From contig JAUWEX010000123.1 of NCBI GenBank assembly GCA_030607235.1, positions 1 through 5,014 of the forward strand: DNA of 5,014 nt, in the 5' to 3' direction. Under the pieces are notes generated by a model. The model searched no databases and was not told where the DNA came from. It saw nothing but the letters and a program-made list of their open reading frames with translations. Within the stretch, counting starts at the first letter, position 1. The number at the start of each line of letters is the position of its first letter. Shown in pieces: positions 1 to 5,014 of this stretch. Source of the stretch: Planctomycetota bacterium. GTDB taxonomy: Bacteria; Planctomycetota; B129-G9. Both the position numbers and the translations under genes were made by a program.

Positions 1-1
1 T

Positions 2-718
2 AAGATGGCGAACTCCCCTTTCTTCGGTATCCGGCACGGCGTAACCGACATAACCAGGGCACTGGTGGTGCTGGGCGTCAACGAAACCGTTTCGCTGGCT
101 TCGGGAGTGCTGGTTTTCAGGGTCTTCGCCAACCCCGGCAAAGACAGCCCATTCGATCGCAAGGCGTTCTGGCTGCATTCGGTGTCTTGCGCTGTGGTAG
201 CGCGCAAAATCGCCAAAACGATCAACGCGTATTGCAAAGGCGAGGAATTTCTGGCAGGCTTGCTTCACGACATCGGCAAGATCGTTCTCGACGAATACTT
301 CCACGAAGATTTCGTCAAGGCGATCCAACTCGCCGACACCTCCGGCATATCGCTGCGCGATGCCGAGGTGCGGGTGCTTGGCGTATCGCACGACCAGATA
401 GGCGGGTGGCTCGCGGAGAGATGGAATCTGCCGCTGCGTATCATAAGCGCGATTAAATACCACCATACCCCGGAAGTTCTGCGAAATCCGGTGCTGGGGG
501 CGATAGTGCATTCGGCCAACATGCTGTGCAAGACCTGCGGGCTGGGTAACAGCGGCTACCGCTGCGGCAACGATTTCAACGACGACACGGGCTGGCGCGT
601 GCTGCAAAAACATTTTCGCAGCCTGGAATACGACGACATCGAGCGGTTCAGCGAAGAAGTGCACCAGGAAGCCGACAAGGCGCGCGATTTAGTCCGCGCC
701 ATACGCCCGGCGGGTTAG
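2..718 (+). CDS. HDOD domain signalling protein, N-terminally partial
   Basis: The reading frame is open to the left edge (the codon at 2-4 precedes the ATG at 5). The protein begins inside the domain with the NSPFFG segment typical of the first HDOD helices, so the ATG at 5 is probably internal and at least several dozen residues are missing. Numbered from that Met, the HD-type positions are retained: H58, H88-D89 in LLHDIGK, H129 in GVSHDQIGGWLAERW, and H153-H154 in KYHHTP. HDOD proteins are output or adaptor modules in bacterial signal transduction (cyclic-di-GMP, chemotaxis and stress networks), and many have degenerate metal sites. Here the H/HD/H/HH pattern looks intact, so metal binding or phosphohydrolase activity is possible but inferred. 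The C-terminal 60 or so residues contain no second domain I recognise. A receiver or other sensor could lie upstream, outside the window. The gene converges on the ychF-like gene, with 24 bp between stop codons. Confidence 0.9.
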   Translation, partial: KMANSPFFGIRHGVTDITRALVVLGVNETVSLASGVLVFRVFANPGKDSPFDRKAFWLHSVSCAVVARKIAKTINAYCKGEEFLAGLLHDIGKIVLDEYFHEDFVKAIQLADTSGISLRDAEVRVLGVSHDQIGGWLAERWNLPLRIISAIKYHHTPEVLRNPVLGAIVHSANMLCKTCGLGNSGYRCGNDFNDDTGWRVLQKHFRSLEYDDIERFSEEVHQEADKARDLVRAIRPAG

Positions 719-731
719 CCGATCCGCCGGG
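706..731. terminator. GC-rich hairpin between convergent genes
   Basis: The arm CCCGGCGG at 706-713 is perfectly complementary to CCGCCGGG at 724-731, with a 10-nt loop. It overlaps the stop codon of the HDOD gene and lies 12 bp past the stop of the convergent ychF-like gene. The position suits a shared terminator, but neither strand has a T-run after the stem, so it is not a canonical intrinsic terminator. It may instead protect 3' ends or assist Rho-dependent termination. Confidence 0.45.
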
Positions 732-742
732 AATCCGCGAGT

Positions 743-1834
743 TTACGCAGAGAAGCGGAAGAAAATTATATCGCCGTCGAGAACGATGTATTCCTTGCCC
801 TCAAGGCGCACCTTGTTGCGCGCCTTTGCCTCGCGCTCGGAACCGCATTCCATGAAATCGTCGTAACCGACCACTTCGGCGCGAATGAAGCCGCGTTCCA
901 TATCGGTGTGGACTTTGCCCGCGGCACGCTGGGCGTTGTCGCCGGAGTTAATCATCCACGCGCGCACTTCGTCGGCGCTAACCGTAAAAAACACGCGAAT
1001 TCCGAGCAAGTTCGAAAATCTCTGAATCAGTTTTTCTTTTGCGTGCGTTTCGAGGCCCATCTCCTCGACGAATTGCTCGCGATCCGCTTCATCGAGTTCG
1101 GCGATTTCCTGCCGAAGTTTCGCCTGGAAGAAAAATGTGTCGGGATACTCCGCCAAAAGCCCCGCAAAACATTCGTCGTCGGCACTTTGACCTTCGTCGA
1201 TGTTGACCAGCACCATCATCGGCTTGCGCGTCAGAAACGCGAAGGTACGCAGGGTTATTTCTTCCTCGGTGCTGATTTGCGCCCCGTCCAATCCATCGCC
1301 GCTTTCGAGATATGGATGGAGGCGCTCCAGCAGCGCGAGTTCTTTTTTGTTGCTCTCCTGCGTTTTAGTGGGCTTGTTGATCAAGGCCTTCAGTTTCGCA
1401 ATGCGCTTCTCGGCGATATCGAGATCGGTCAGCAGAAGCAGTGTCTTGACTTCGCCCACGTCGCGCAGTGCGTCGACGCCGCCGTGTGGGTGCACAACGC
1501 TCTCGCCGGCAAAACCGCACACCACAGCCACGAGAGCGTCGGCCTGGCGTAGCGCCGCCAGCAGTTCGCCGGGGCTTTTGGCACCTTCGTTGCGCGAAGC
1601 GTCGTCGTCGGGCAAGACTCCGGGCACGTCGGTGATGTTGATTCCGGCGAGGACCGATTTTTTGGGCTTGAATATCTCGCATAATTTGTCGTGCCGCTCG
1701 TCGGGTATCTTGATCGAAGCAGTGTTGACCTGCTGCCCGGCGGCAAAACCCATTTCGCGGTGCAGGCCGGTCAGCACATCGAATAAGGTTGTTTTGCCGG
1801 ATTGCGGCAGGCCTACAAAACCAATTGTGCTCAT
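743..1834 (-). CDS. ychF: YchF/Ola1-like P-loop NTPase with C-terminal TGS domain
   Basis: The protein has 363 residues, the usual length for YchF/Ola1 (Obg-related, ATP-preferring, ribosome-associated NTPases). Visible in order: a P-loop at G8-T15 (GLPQSGKTTLF); switch II DVPG at 69-72, followed by hydrophobic V73 as expected of HAS-type NTPases that lack the catalytic Gln; a charged helical insert at about 138-200; the NxxE motif N211-E214 that in this family replaces NKxD and loosens GTP specificity; and a TGS domain from about 278, with EVRAWMI, AAGKVHTDMERGFIRAEV and the closing LEGKEYIVLDGDIIFFRF. The P-loop differs from the canonical GLPNVGKSTLF, which suggests a divergent YchF or paralog. 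The start is supported by GGAGA at 1841-1845, 6 nt before the ATG. The family role is in translation and stress physiology in the cytoplasm; the exact role here is inferred. The gene begins 46 bp after the comB remnant and may depend on a promoter within or upstream of it. Confidence 0.9.
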   Translation of the reverse strand: MSTIGFVGLPQSGKTTLFDVLTGLHREMGFAAGQQVNTASIKIPDERHDKLCEIFKPKKSVLAGINITDVPGVLPDDDASRNEGAKSPGELLAALRQADALVAVVCGFAGESVVHPHGGVDALRDVGEVKTLLLLTDLDIAEKRIAKLKALINKPTKTQESNKKELALLERLHPYLESGDGLDGAQISTEEEITLRTFAFLTRKPMMVLVNIDEGQSADDECFAGLLAEYPDTFFFQAKLRQEIAELDEADREQFVEEMGLETHAKEKLIQRFSNLLGIRVFFTVSADEVRAWMINSGDNAQRAAGKVHTDMERGFIRAEVVGYDDFMECGSEREAKARNKVRLEGKEYIVLDGDIIFFRFSA

Positions 1835-1880
1835 CGTTTCTCTCCGTCGTAATTACGGCAACAGCGTCATCCGCTGCCGG

Positions 1881-2087
1881 TCAAGTTTGGGTACGATATC
1901 GAGTTTCGGCGTAGCGGCGCAGGGTATCAATCGTCTCGAAGGACATCGCCGCTTCGCAGCCCGCCGCCAGGGCGAAACATATCGACGAGGTGGCGCGCAA
2001 CACGTCGATTACCGCCACAGAGCGTCCGTTCAGGCGGGATTGCTCCAGATCGGCGTATCTGAAAACGGCGTCAATTTCGATCGGCAT
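1881..2087 (-). pseudogene. comB: N-terminal remnant of 2-phosphosulfolactate phosphatase (ComB)
   Basis: This 68-codon frame matches the start of the ComB family: an initial strand MPIEIDAVFR, then the hallmark VAVIDVLRATSSICFALAAG (residues 24-43), with the conserved D28 and R31-A32-T33, then a short segment before TGA. Complete ComB proteins have roughly 230-240 residues, so about two thirds is absent, including the glycine-rich conserved middle. Only 46 bp separate the stop from ychF, so a simple frameshift cannot account for the loss; a deletion or a collapsed assembly is needed. The ATG is the only sensible start, because an in-frame TGA lies two codons upstream. GTGAG at 2093-2097 is a weak ribosome site. 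ComB removes phosphate from 2-phosphosulfolactate on the way to coenzyme M in methanogens, or to sulfolactate in some bacteria. This fragment is unlikely to be active, though it could be translated as a 68-residue peptide. Confidence 0.72.
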
Positions 2088-2104
2088 GTTTTCTCACAAG
2101 AAAT

Positions 2105-2130
2105 CGCCCCGCCGTGTTAGGGACGGGGCG
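2105..2130 (-). terminator. Intrinsic-terminator-like hairpin after the BRCT gene
   Basis: CGCCCCG at 2105-2111 pairs with CGGGGCG at 2124-2130. In the minus-strand RNA the stem can extend by a U-G wobble and a C-G pair to 9 bp with an 8-nt loop. The minus transcript then continues AUUUCUUG, a modest U-tract. On the plus strand the stem is followed by a much better tract, TTTG then seven T (2131-2141), so the element is probably bidirectional. It sits 20 bp past the stop of the BRCT gene and about 18 bp before the ATG of the comB remnant. Confidence 0.75.
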
Positions 2131-2149
2131 TTTGTTTTTTTAACTCGTA

Positions 2150-3412
2150 CTACTTGGTTTCGAGGAAGTCTTTGAGCCGAGCCTTGTTGATGCGCTCGAT
2201 GCCGTAGGCTCCCATCGTTCGAAGTTCATCTTCGTCTACACCGTCGCCGACAATGACATAGCGGGTGTTGGCCGTTATTTCGTCAACGACCTTGCCGCCC
2301 CACTCCGTAATCAGGTATTTGATGTCTTCGCGACTGTGGGGAAAATCGTGGCTTTTGAATTTGCCGAGAATTACGAATTCGGGCTTTTCGCCGGGGGTAA
2401 ACAGGGGCGAAGAAATTTTGTCGCCTGCAATTATGGGATCGGCGCCTTTGTGCATCGTAACAACCTGGAAAATCGCGGTTTCTTCGTTGACCTGAATGAT
2501 GCGAATCCGCCCCTTGATTTCGTCGCCGTGCATCACTTCGAAAATAATGCCTCGTTTCAGGCCGTCTTTTGTGCCTATATTGATTGAACCTAAAATACCG
2601 TCCACGCCGGATTCGACCGTAACAACCTCGCCGACGACTTTGCGCGTGTATTCTTTCGCTTTACCTCTTTCAAGATCTTCTACGACATCCTTAAGATGTT
2701 GATTGCGTTTGTTAAGGGATTCGACCTGTGCGTTTTTCTTGTTGATTTCGTCTTTAAGAATCCGCAACTCTTCCGTCATCTTGCCGTAATCGGCTTCCAT
2801 CATCTCCCACAACTTTGTCTTCGCCTTCAGGTCGTCCTCCGCCTTTTGCTTATCGAATTCCAAACCAGTGATTTTACTTTCATAATCCTCTTTTAATTTA
2901 GGAATATCGATCTTGTCATATCGCTCTTGCATTGTGTTTTTGTCGTCTTCCATCTTCTTGTAATCGTTTTTCAATTCCCTTAGATCCGTGTTCAAATCGC
3001 TTTGTGCTTTTTCGAGTCCCGTGATCCTGGCTTCGAAATAGTCCTCGAGCGCGACTATATATTCTGGAAAGTTTTTATACTCCCCGAGTCTGTTCTTGTC
3101 TTTATCGCCAAGATATGCCTTCATTAATTCCAGCGACGGTTTCCCCTTATCGTCAACCCATTCTATTTTGAAAGTAACGGAAGGATCTTTCGCACCTTTT
3201 GGGCCCACGAATTCTTCCAGGGTAATGTTGTCTTTGACCTGCTGTTTTAGTTTTTTTTCAATCTTTTCCCGCGTTTCTATTTCCTTTTCTTTTTGTTTGA
3301 TTAACTCCGGTATATCGATCATAAATCCATAAACAAGCAAACCAATCGTCACGACCAGGAGGGTTGAGACGACGATCATGGGTATCATGAGTCTTTCGCG
3401 CCGATAGTGCAT
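2150..3412 (-). CDS. Membrane-anchored coiled-coil protein with C-terminal BRCT domain
   Basis: I do not recognise a named family for the 420-residue whole. Visible in order: a short basic N-terminus (R4, R5, R7); one hydrophobic segment at about 9-32 with no signal peptidase or lipobox motif, so a signal anchor; a Lys/Glu-rich helix at 35-60; a small unassigned region at 62-118; a long coiled coil at about 120-252; a beta-rich segment at about 255-336 with the pattern INIGTKDGLKRGIIFEV, a KGRIRI strand and IIAGDKI; and a BRCT domain at about 344-420 (FVILGKF, then the Gly pair in EWGGKV, TRYVIVGD, and a final helix ending KDFLETK). BRCT modules usually bind phosphopeptides or DNA ends; the bacterial example is NAD-dependent DNA ligase. 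The anchor/coiled-coil/beta-domain order resembles MreC, but homology is not shown. Start choice: AGAGGG at 3420-3425 lies 7 nt before the ATG. The gene has its own promoter (3515-3543) and a 3' terminator. It is more AT-rich than its neighbours, partly because of its Lys/Glu content. Confidence 0.82.
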   Translation of the reverse strand: MHYRRERLMIPMIVVSTLLVVTIGLLVYGFMIDIPELIKQKEKEIETREKIEKKLKQQVKDNITLEEFVGPKGAKDPSVTFKIEWVDDKGKPSLELMKAYLGDKDKNRLGEYKNFPEYIVALEDYFEARITGLEKAQSDLNTDLRELKNDYKKMEDDKNTMQERYDKIDIPKLKEDYESKITGLEFDKQKAEDDLKAKTKLWEMMEADYGKMTEELRILKDEINKKNAQVESLNKRNQHLKDVVEDLERGKAKEYTRKVVGEVVTVESGVDGILGSINIGTKDGLKRGIIFEVMHGDEIKGRIRIIQVNEETAIFQVVTMHKGADPIIAGDKISSPLFTPGEKPEFVILGKFKSHDFPHSREDIKYLITEWGGKVVDEITANTRYVIVGDGVDEDELRTMGAYGIERINKARLKDFLETK

Positions 3413-3441
3413 GAAAGTGCCCTCTTTAGAATTGATTCAAT

Positions 3442-3481
3442 AAAAAAGCGAACGGACTTTTCCCTATGGGTGCCCTGTCGC
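3442..3481 (-). promoter_or_regulatory. Leader hairpin with U-run (possible attenuator)
   Basis: In the minus-strand leader of the BRCT gene, GCGACAGG (3481-3474) faces CCGTTCGC (3455-3448). Four GC-rich pairs are followed by a 2x2 mismatch and then four more pairs including a G-U wobble. A small CCC-ATA-GGG hairpin sits inside the loop. Six consecutive U (3447-3442) follow the stem directly, as in an intrinsic terminator. It lies between the promoter and the ATG, 29 nt before the start codon, so it could terminate early transcripts at about 65 nt. No known riboswitch or leader peptide is recognisable. Confidence 0.4.
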
Positions 3482-3501
3482 TCAAGTATATATATCTCCC
3501 T

Positions 3502-3516
3502 ATGCTTTGCAAGCAT
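3502..3516. promoter_or_regulatory. Palindrome across the transcription start (candidate operator)
   Basis: ATGCTT at 3502-3507 and AAGCAT at 3511-3516 form a perfect 6-bp inverted repeat around a 3-bp centre. The centre falls at the predicted start site (about 3508) of the BRCT-gene promoter, and one arm overlaps the last bases of the -10 box. This position suits a repressor site, but such a short palindrome may be chance. Confidence 0.25.
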
Positions 3517-3543
3517 TATATCACCGCCCGGGTAAAAAGTCAA
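3515..3543 (-). promoter_or_regulatory. Sigma-70-type promoter for the BRCT gene
   Basis: Read on the minus strand, TTGACT (3543-3538) is followed by exactly 17 bp and then a perfect TATAAT (3520-3515). The expected start is the A at about 3508, giving a leader of roughly 96 nt before the ATG at 3412. It is the best promoter match I see in the window. It implies that the BRCT gene is transcribed independently of rho. Confidence 0.8.
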
Positions 3544-3634
3544 TCGCCTTAACTCGAATGAGAACGGAAAGAACCGGCATAACGGATTTGCGGGTCTTGT
3601 GATGGCGGCGTTTCGGTGATATGCGCATAGGAAA

Positions 3635-3670
3635 GGGGAGAGGCGGCCCCAACAAAATTCGTCTCTCCCC
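3635..3670 (-). terminator. Long hairpin downstream of rho
   Basis: GGGGAGAG (3635-3642) is perfectly complementary to CTCTCCCC (3663-3670). In the minus-strand RNA, a G-U and an A-U pair extend the base, and a G-C pair beyond an A-C mismatch extends the top. The minus transcript continues UUUCCUAU, a short U-run. Lying about 190 nt past the rho stop codon and upstream of the BRCT-gene promoter, it is the best candidate for the end of the rho transcript. It could also be part of a dispersed repeat or a small RNA. Confidence 0.45.
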
Positions 3671-3858
3671 CTGTTCCGAAAATACGGGTGATCTTGTTTT
3701 GGTGTTGTTACCAGTACTTCCTTCAATTCCTGTCAATATACTTATCGGAAAGGGAATTTGGAAACTTTAGCCTAAAATCAAAAACCCATGTAAATCAAAC
3801 CAAAGTCCCCCAAATCCCTGCAAGCCGCTATTTTCAAAGGATTCCGGCAGTTGCGATG

Positions 3859-5014
3859 TTATCTAACGCTGAGTTTCATCAAAAATTCCGCGTTCGTTTT
3901 GCTCTTCTTAATCTTATCTTTGAGCAATTCCATCGCCTCGCTGGGGTTCATGCCGTTTAAGACCTTGCGCAGCAACCAGATGCGTTTGAGTTCCTCGGGA
4001 TCGCAGATTAGTTCTTCTTTGCGCGTGCCGGAGCGGGTAATGTTGAGCGCGGGATAGATGCGCCTGTCGGCCAGTTGCCGCTCGAGATGCAGTTCCATGT
4101 TGCCCGTGCCTTTGAATTCCTCAAAAATCACGTCGTCCATCTTCGAACCCGTATCGACAAGCGCCGTAGCCAGAATCGTCAGGCTCCCGCCGTTTTCGAT
4201 ATTCCTCGCAGCACCGAAGAAGCGCTTGGGCTTCTGGAGCGCGCTGGCGTCGATACCGCCGGAGAGGATTCTGCCTGAGTGCGGCTGTTCGTTGTTGTAG
4301 GCCCTGCCCAGCCTCGTAATCGAGTCCAGCAGGATAAGCACGTCTTTGCCGAATTCGACCATGCGCTTGGCCTTTTCGCAGACCATCTCGGCCACCTGGA
4401 TGTGGCGCGAGGTCGGCTCGTCGAAGGTCGAACTGATTACCTCGCCCTTGACGGAGCGCTCCATGTCGGTTACCTCTTCGGGGCGCTCGTCGATGAGCAG
4501 CACCATGATGTGGACATCGGGGTGGTTGGTGGCGATGGAGTTGGCGATCTTCTGGAGCAAAACCGTCTTGCCGGTTCGCGGCTGCGCAACGATCATGCCG
4601 CGCTGGCCCTTGCCTATCGGCGATATGAGGTCGAAAATTCTCATATCTATTTCCTCGGAATCGGTCTCGAGGAACAGCCGATCCTGTGGATACAGCGGCG
4701 TAAGGTCGTCGAATACGGTCTTGTCGGAAAGGATCTCGGGATTCTCGTAGTTCACCGCCTCAACGCGCAGCAGCGCGAAATAACGCTCGTTGTCCTTGGG
4801 CGGGCGAATCTGTCCGGCGACGACGTTGCCGGTGCGCAGGCCGAAGCGACGGATCTGCGACGGGGAAACGTAAATATCGTCGGGGCCGGGCAGGTAGTTG
4901 AAATCCGCCGAGCGCAGGAAGCCGAATCCGTCCGGCAACACTTCGAGAGTGCCCTCGCCGTAGGTCAGGCCGTCCTGGCTGACGCGCGTCTTCAGCATTT
5001 CGAATATCAGGTCC
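3859..5014 (-). CDS. rho: Transcription termination factor Rho, 5' end outside the window
   Basis: Rho is the hexameric RNA-dependent ATPase/helicase that ends transcription at Rho-dependent sites in the cytoplasm. The frame is open to the right edge: before the Met at 4998 the residues DLIFE continue the usual N-terminal helix, so that Met is internal and about 30 or more residues are missing. Numbered from it: the RNA-binding cold-shock fold with DGFGFLRS (23-30) and [10 protein letters not shown] (43-52); Walker A QPRTGKT with K144; [10 protein letters not shown] with catalytic E171 and R172; Walker [10 protein letters not shown] with D225; the Q-loop region (about 243-256); R-loop Lys K286 in DTGSKMD; and arginine fingers R313 and R326 (SGTRKEEL). 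All match E. coli Rho positions at an offset of 40. The one visible difference in the P-loop is Arg141 where E. coli has K181, a common natural variant. There is no inserted domain and the C-terminus ends normally, so a standard active Rho is expected. Confidence 0.97.
   Translation of the reverse strand, partial: DLIFEMLKTRVSQDGLTYGEGTLEVLPDGFGFLRSADFNYLPGPDDIYVSPSQIRRFGLRTGNVVAGQIRPPKDNERYFALLRVEAVNYENPEILSDKTVFDDLTPLYPQDRLFLETDSEEIDMRIFDLISPIGKGQRGMIVAQPRTGKTVLLQKIANSIATNHPDVHIMVLLIDERPEEVTDMERSVKGEVISSTFDEPTSRHIQVAEMVCEKAKRMVEFGKDVLILLDSITRLGRAYNNEQPHSGRILSGGIDASALQKPKRFFGAARNIENGGSLTILATALVDTGSKMDDVIFEEFKGTGNMELHLERQLADRRIYPALNITRSGTRKEELICDPEELKRIWLLRKVLNGMNPSEAMELLKDKIKKSKTNAEFLMKLSVR

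Larger units (their letters stand above)
3413..3858. other. AT-rich intergenic region between rho and the BRCT gene
   Basis: This 446-bp gap has no convincing gene. Frames across it on the minus strand start only at TTG, lack a clear ribosome site and are rich in Arg, Pro and Lys without recognisable motifs. One of them runs through the promoter described here. The part nearest the BRCT gene holds the promoter, the candidate operator and the leader hairpin. The middle has a strong hairpin (3635-3670) and a perfect 10-bp palindrome, TATGCGCATA (3620-3629). The 190 bp next to the rho stop codon are AT-rich, and I see no gene or clear structure in them. Confidence 0.7.

Noticed and set aside
1856..1884. 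Possible ychF promoter with TTGACC at 1879-1884 (minus strand)
   Set aside because: At 17-bp spacing the -10 position reads TTGCCG, and the next AT-rich match needs a spacer of about 21 bp; not supportable.
908..2120. Long open plus-strand frames opposite the ychF-like gene and the comB remnant (908-1552 and 1200-2120)
   Set aside because: They are antisense to a gene with clear family motifs, have no recognisable domains, and are Ser/Arg/Pro-rich as expected of shadow frames in GC-rich coding DNA.
3385..3736. Two minus-strand frames in the rho/BRCT gap (3385-3726 and 3521-3736)
   Set aside because: Both start at TTG without a convincing ribosome site and show no motifs. The first runs through the promoter, the leader hairpin and into the start of the BRCT gene.
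4058..4750. Plus-strand frames opposite rho (4058-4300 and 4346-4750)
   Set aside because: Shadow frames of a strongly conserved rho coding sequence, with no domains of their own.
3859..5014. Alternative assignment of the ATPase as an F1/V-type or flagellar export ATPase
   Set aside because: The cold-shock RNA-binding fold, the [10 protein letters not shown]-loop region and the SGTRKEEL finger are specific to Rho.
1..5014. CRISPR arrays, tRNA or rRNA genes, insertion sequences, attachment sites
   Set aside because: No regularly spaced direct repeats, cloverleaf-like segments, transposase motifs or terminal inverted repeats were seen on either strand.

Overview
The window comes from a bacterial chromosome of moderate GC content. 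Coding density is high, except for one AT-rich gap of about 450 bp. The gene set is mostly housekeeping or regulatory: Rho, a YchF/Obg-type P-loop NTPase and an HDOD signalling domain. One lineage-restricted gene stands out, encoding a membrane-anchored coiled-coil protein that ends in a BRCT domain. No plasmid, phage, transposase, CRISPR, tRNA or rRNA signal is visible. The organism cannot be named from this stretch. The atypical YchF P-loop, the BRCT fusion and a bacterial comB remnant suggest an uncultured, Gram-negative-type lineage, perhaps in the planctomycete/candidate-phylum range, but that is a guess.

Layout. From the left edge, a plus-strand HDOD protein (2-718) enters the window already truncated at its N-terminus. 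It converges on a minus-strand YchF-like NTPase (743-1834), with a GC-rich hairpin in and around the 24-bp gap between their stop codons. Upstream of the NTPase on the minus strand lies a 68-codon N-terminal remnant of comB, 2-phosphosulfolactate phosphatase (1881-2087). An intrinsic-terminator-like hairpin (2105-2130) separates it from the minus-strand membrane/coiled-coil/BRCT gene (2150-3412). That gene has its own very good sigma-70 promoter (TTGACT, 17 bp, TATAAT at 3515-3543) and a leader of about 95 nt containing a hairpin followed by a U-run, which looks like an attenuator. The rest of the 3413-3858 gap has no convincing gene but holds a strong hairpin at 3635-3670. The minus-strand rho gene (3859 to the right edge) is nearly complete and lacks only about its first 30 codons.

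Functional reading. The four minus-strand genes share an orientation, but the promoter and terminator-like structures suggest separate transcripts (rho; the BRCT protein; comB remnant plus ychF) rather than one operon. There is no evidence of a multi-gene defence or biosynthetic system. The most unusual items are the BRCT protein, whose predicted topology would put a BRCT domain outside the cytoplasm, its structured leader, and the comB remnant abutting ychF.
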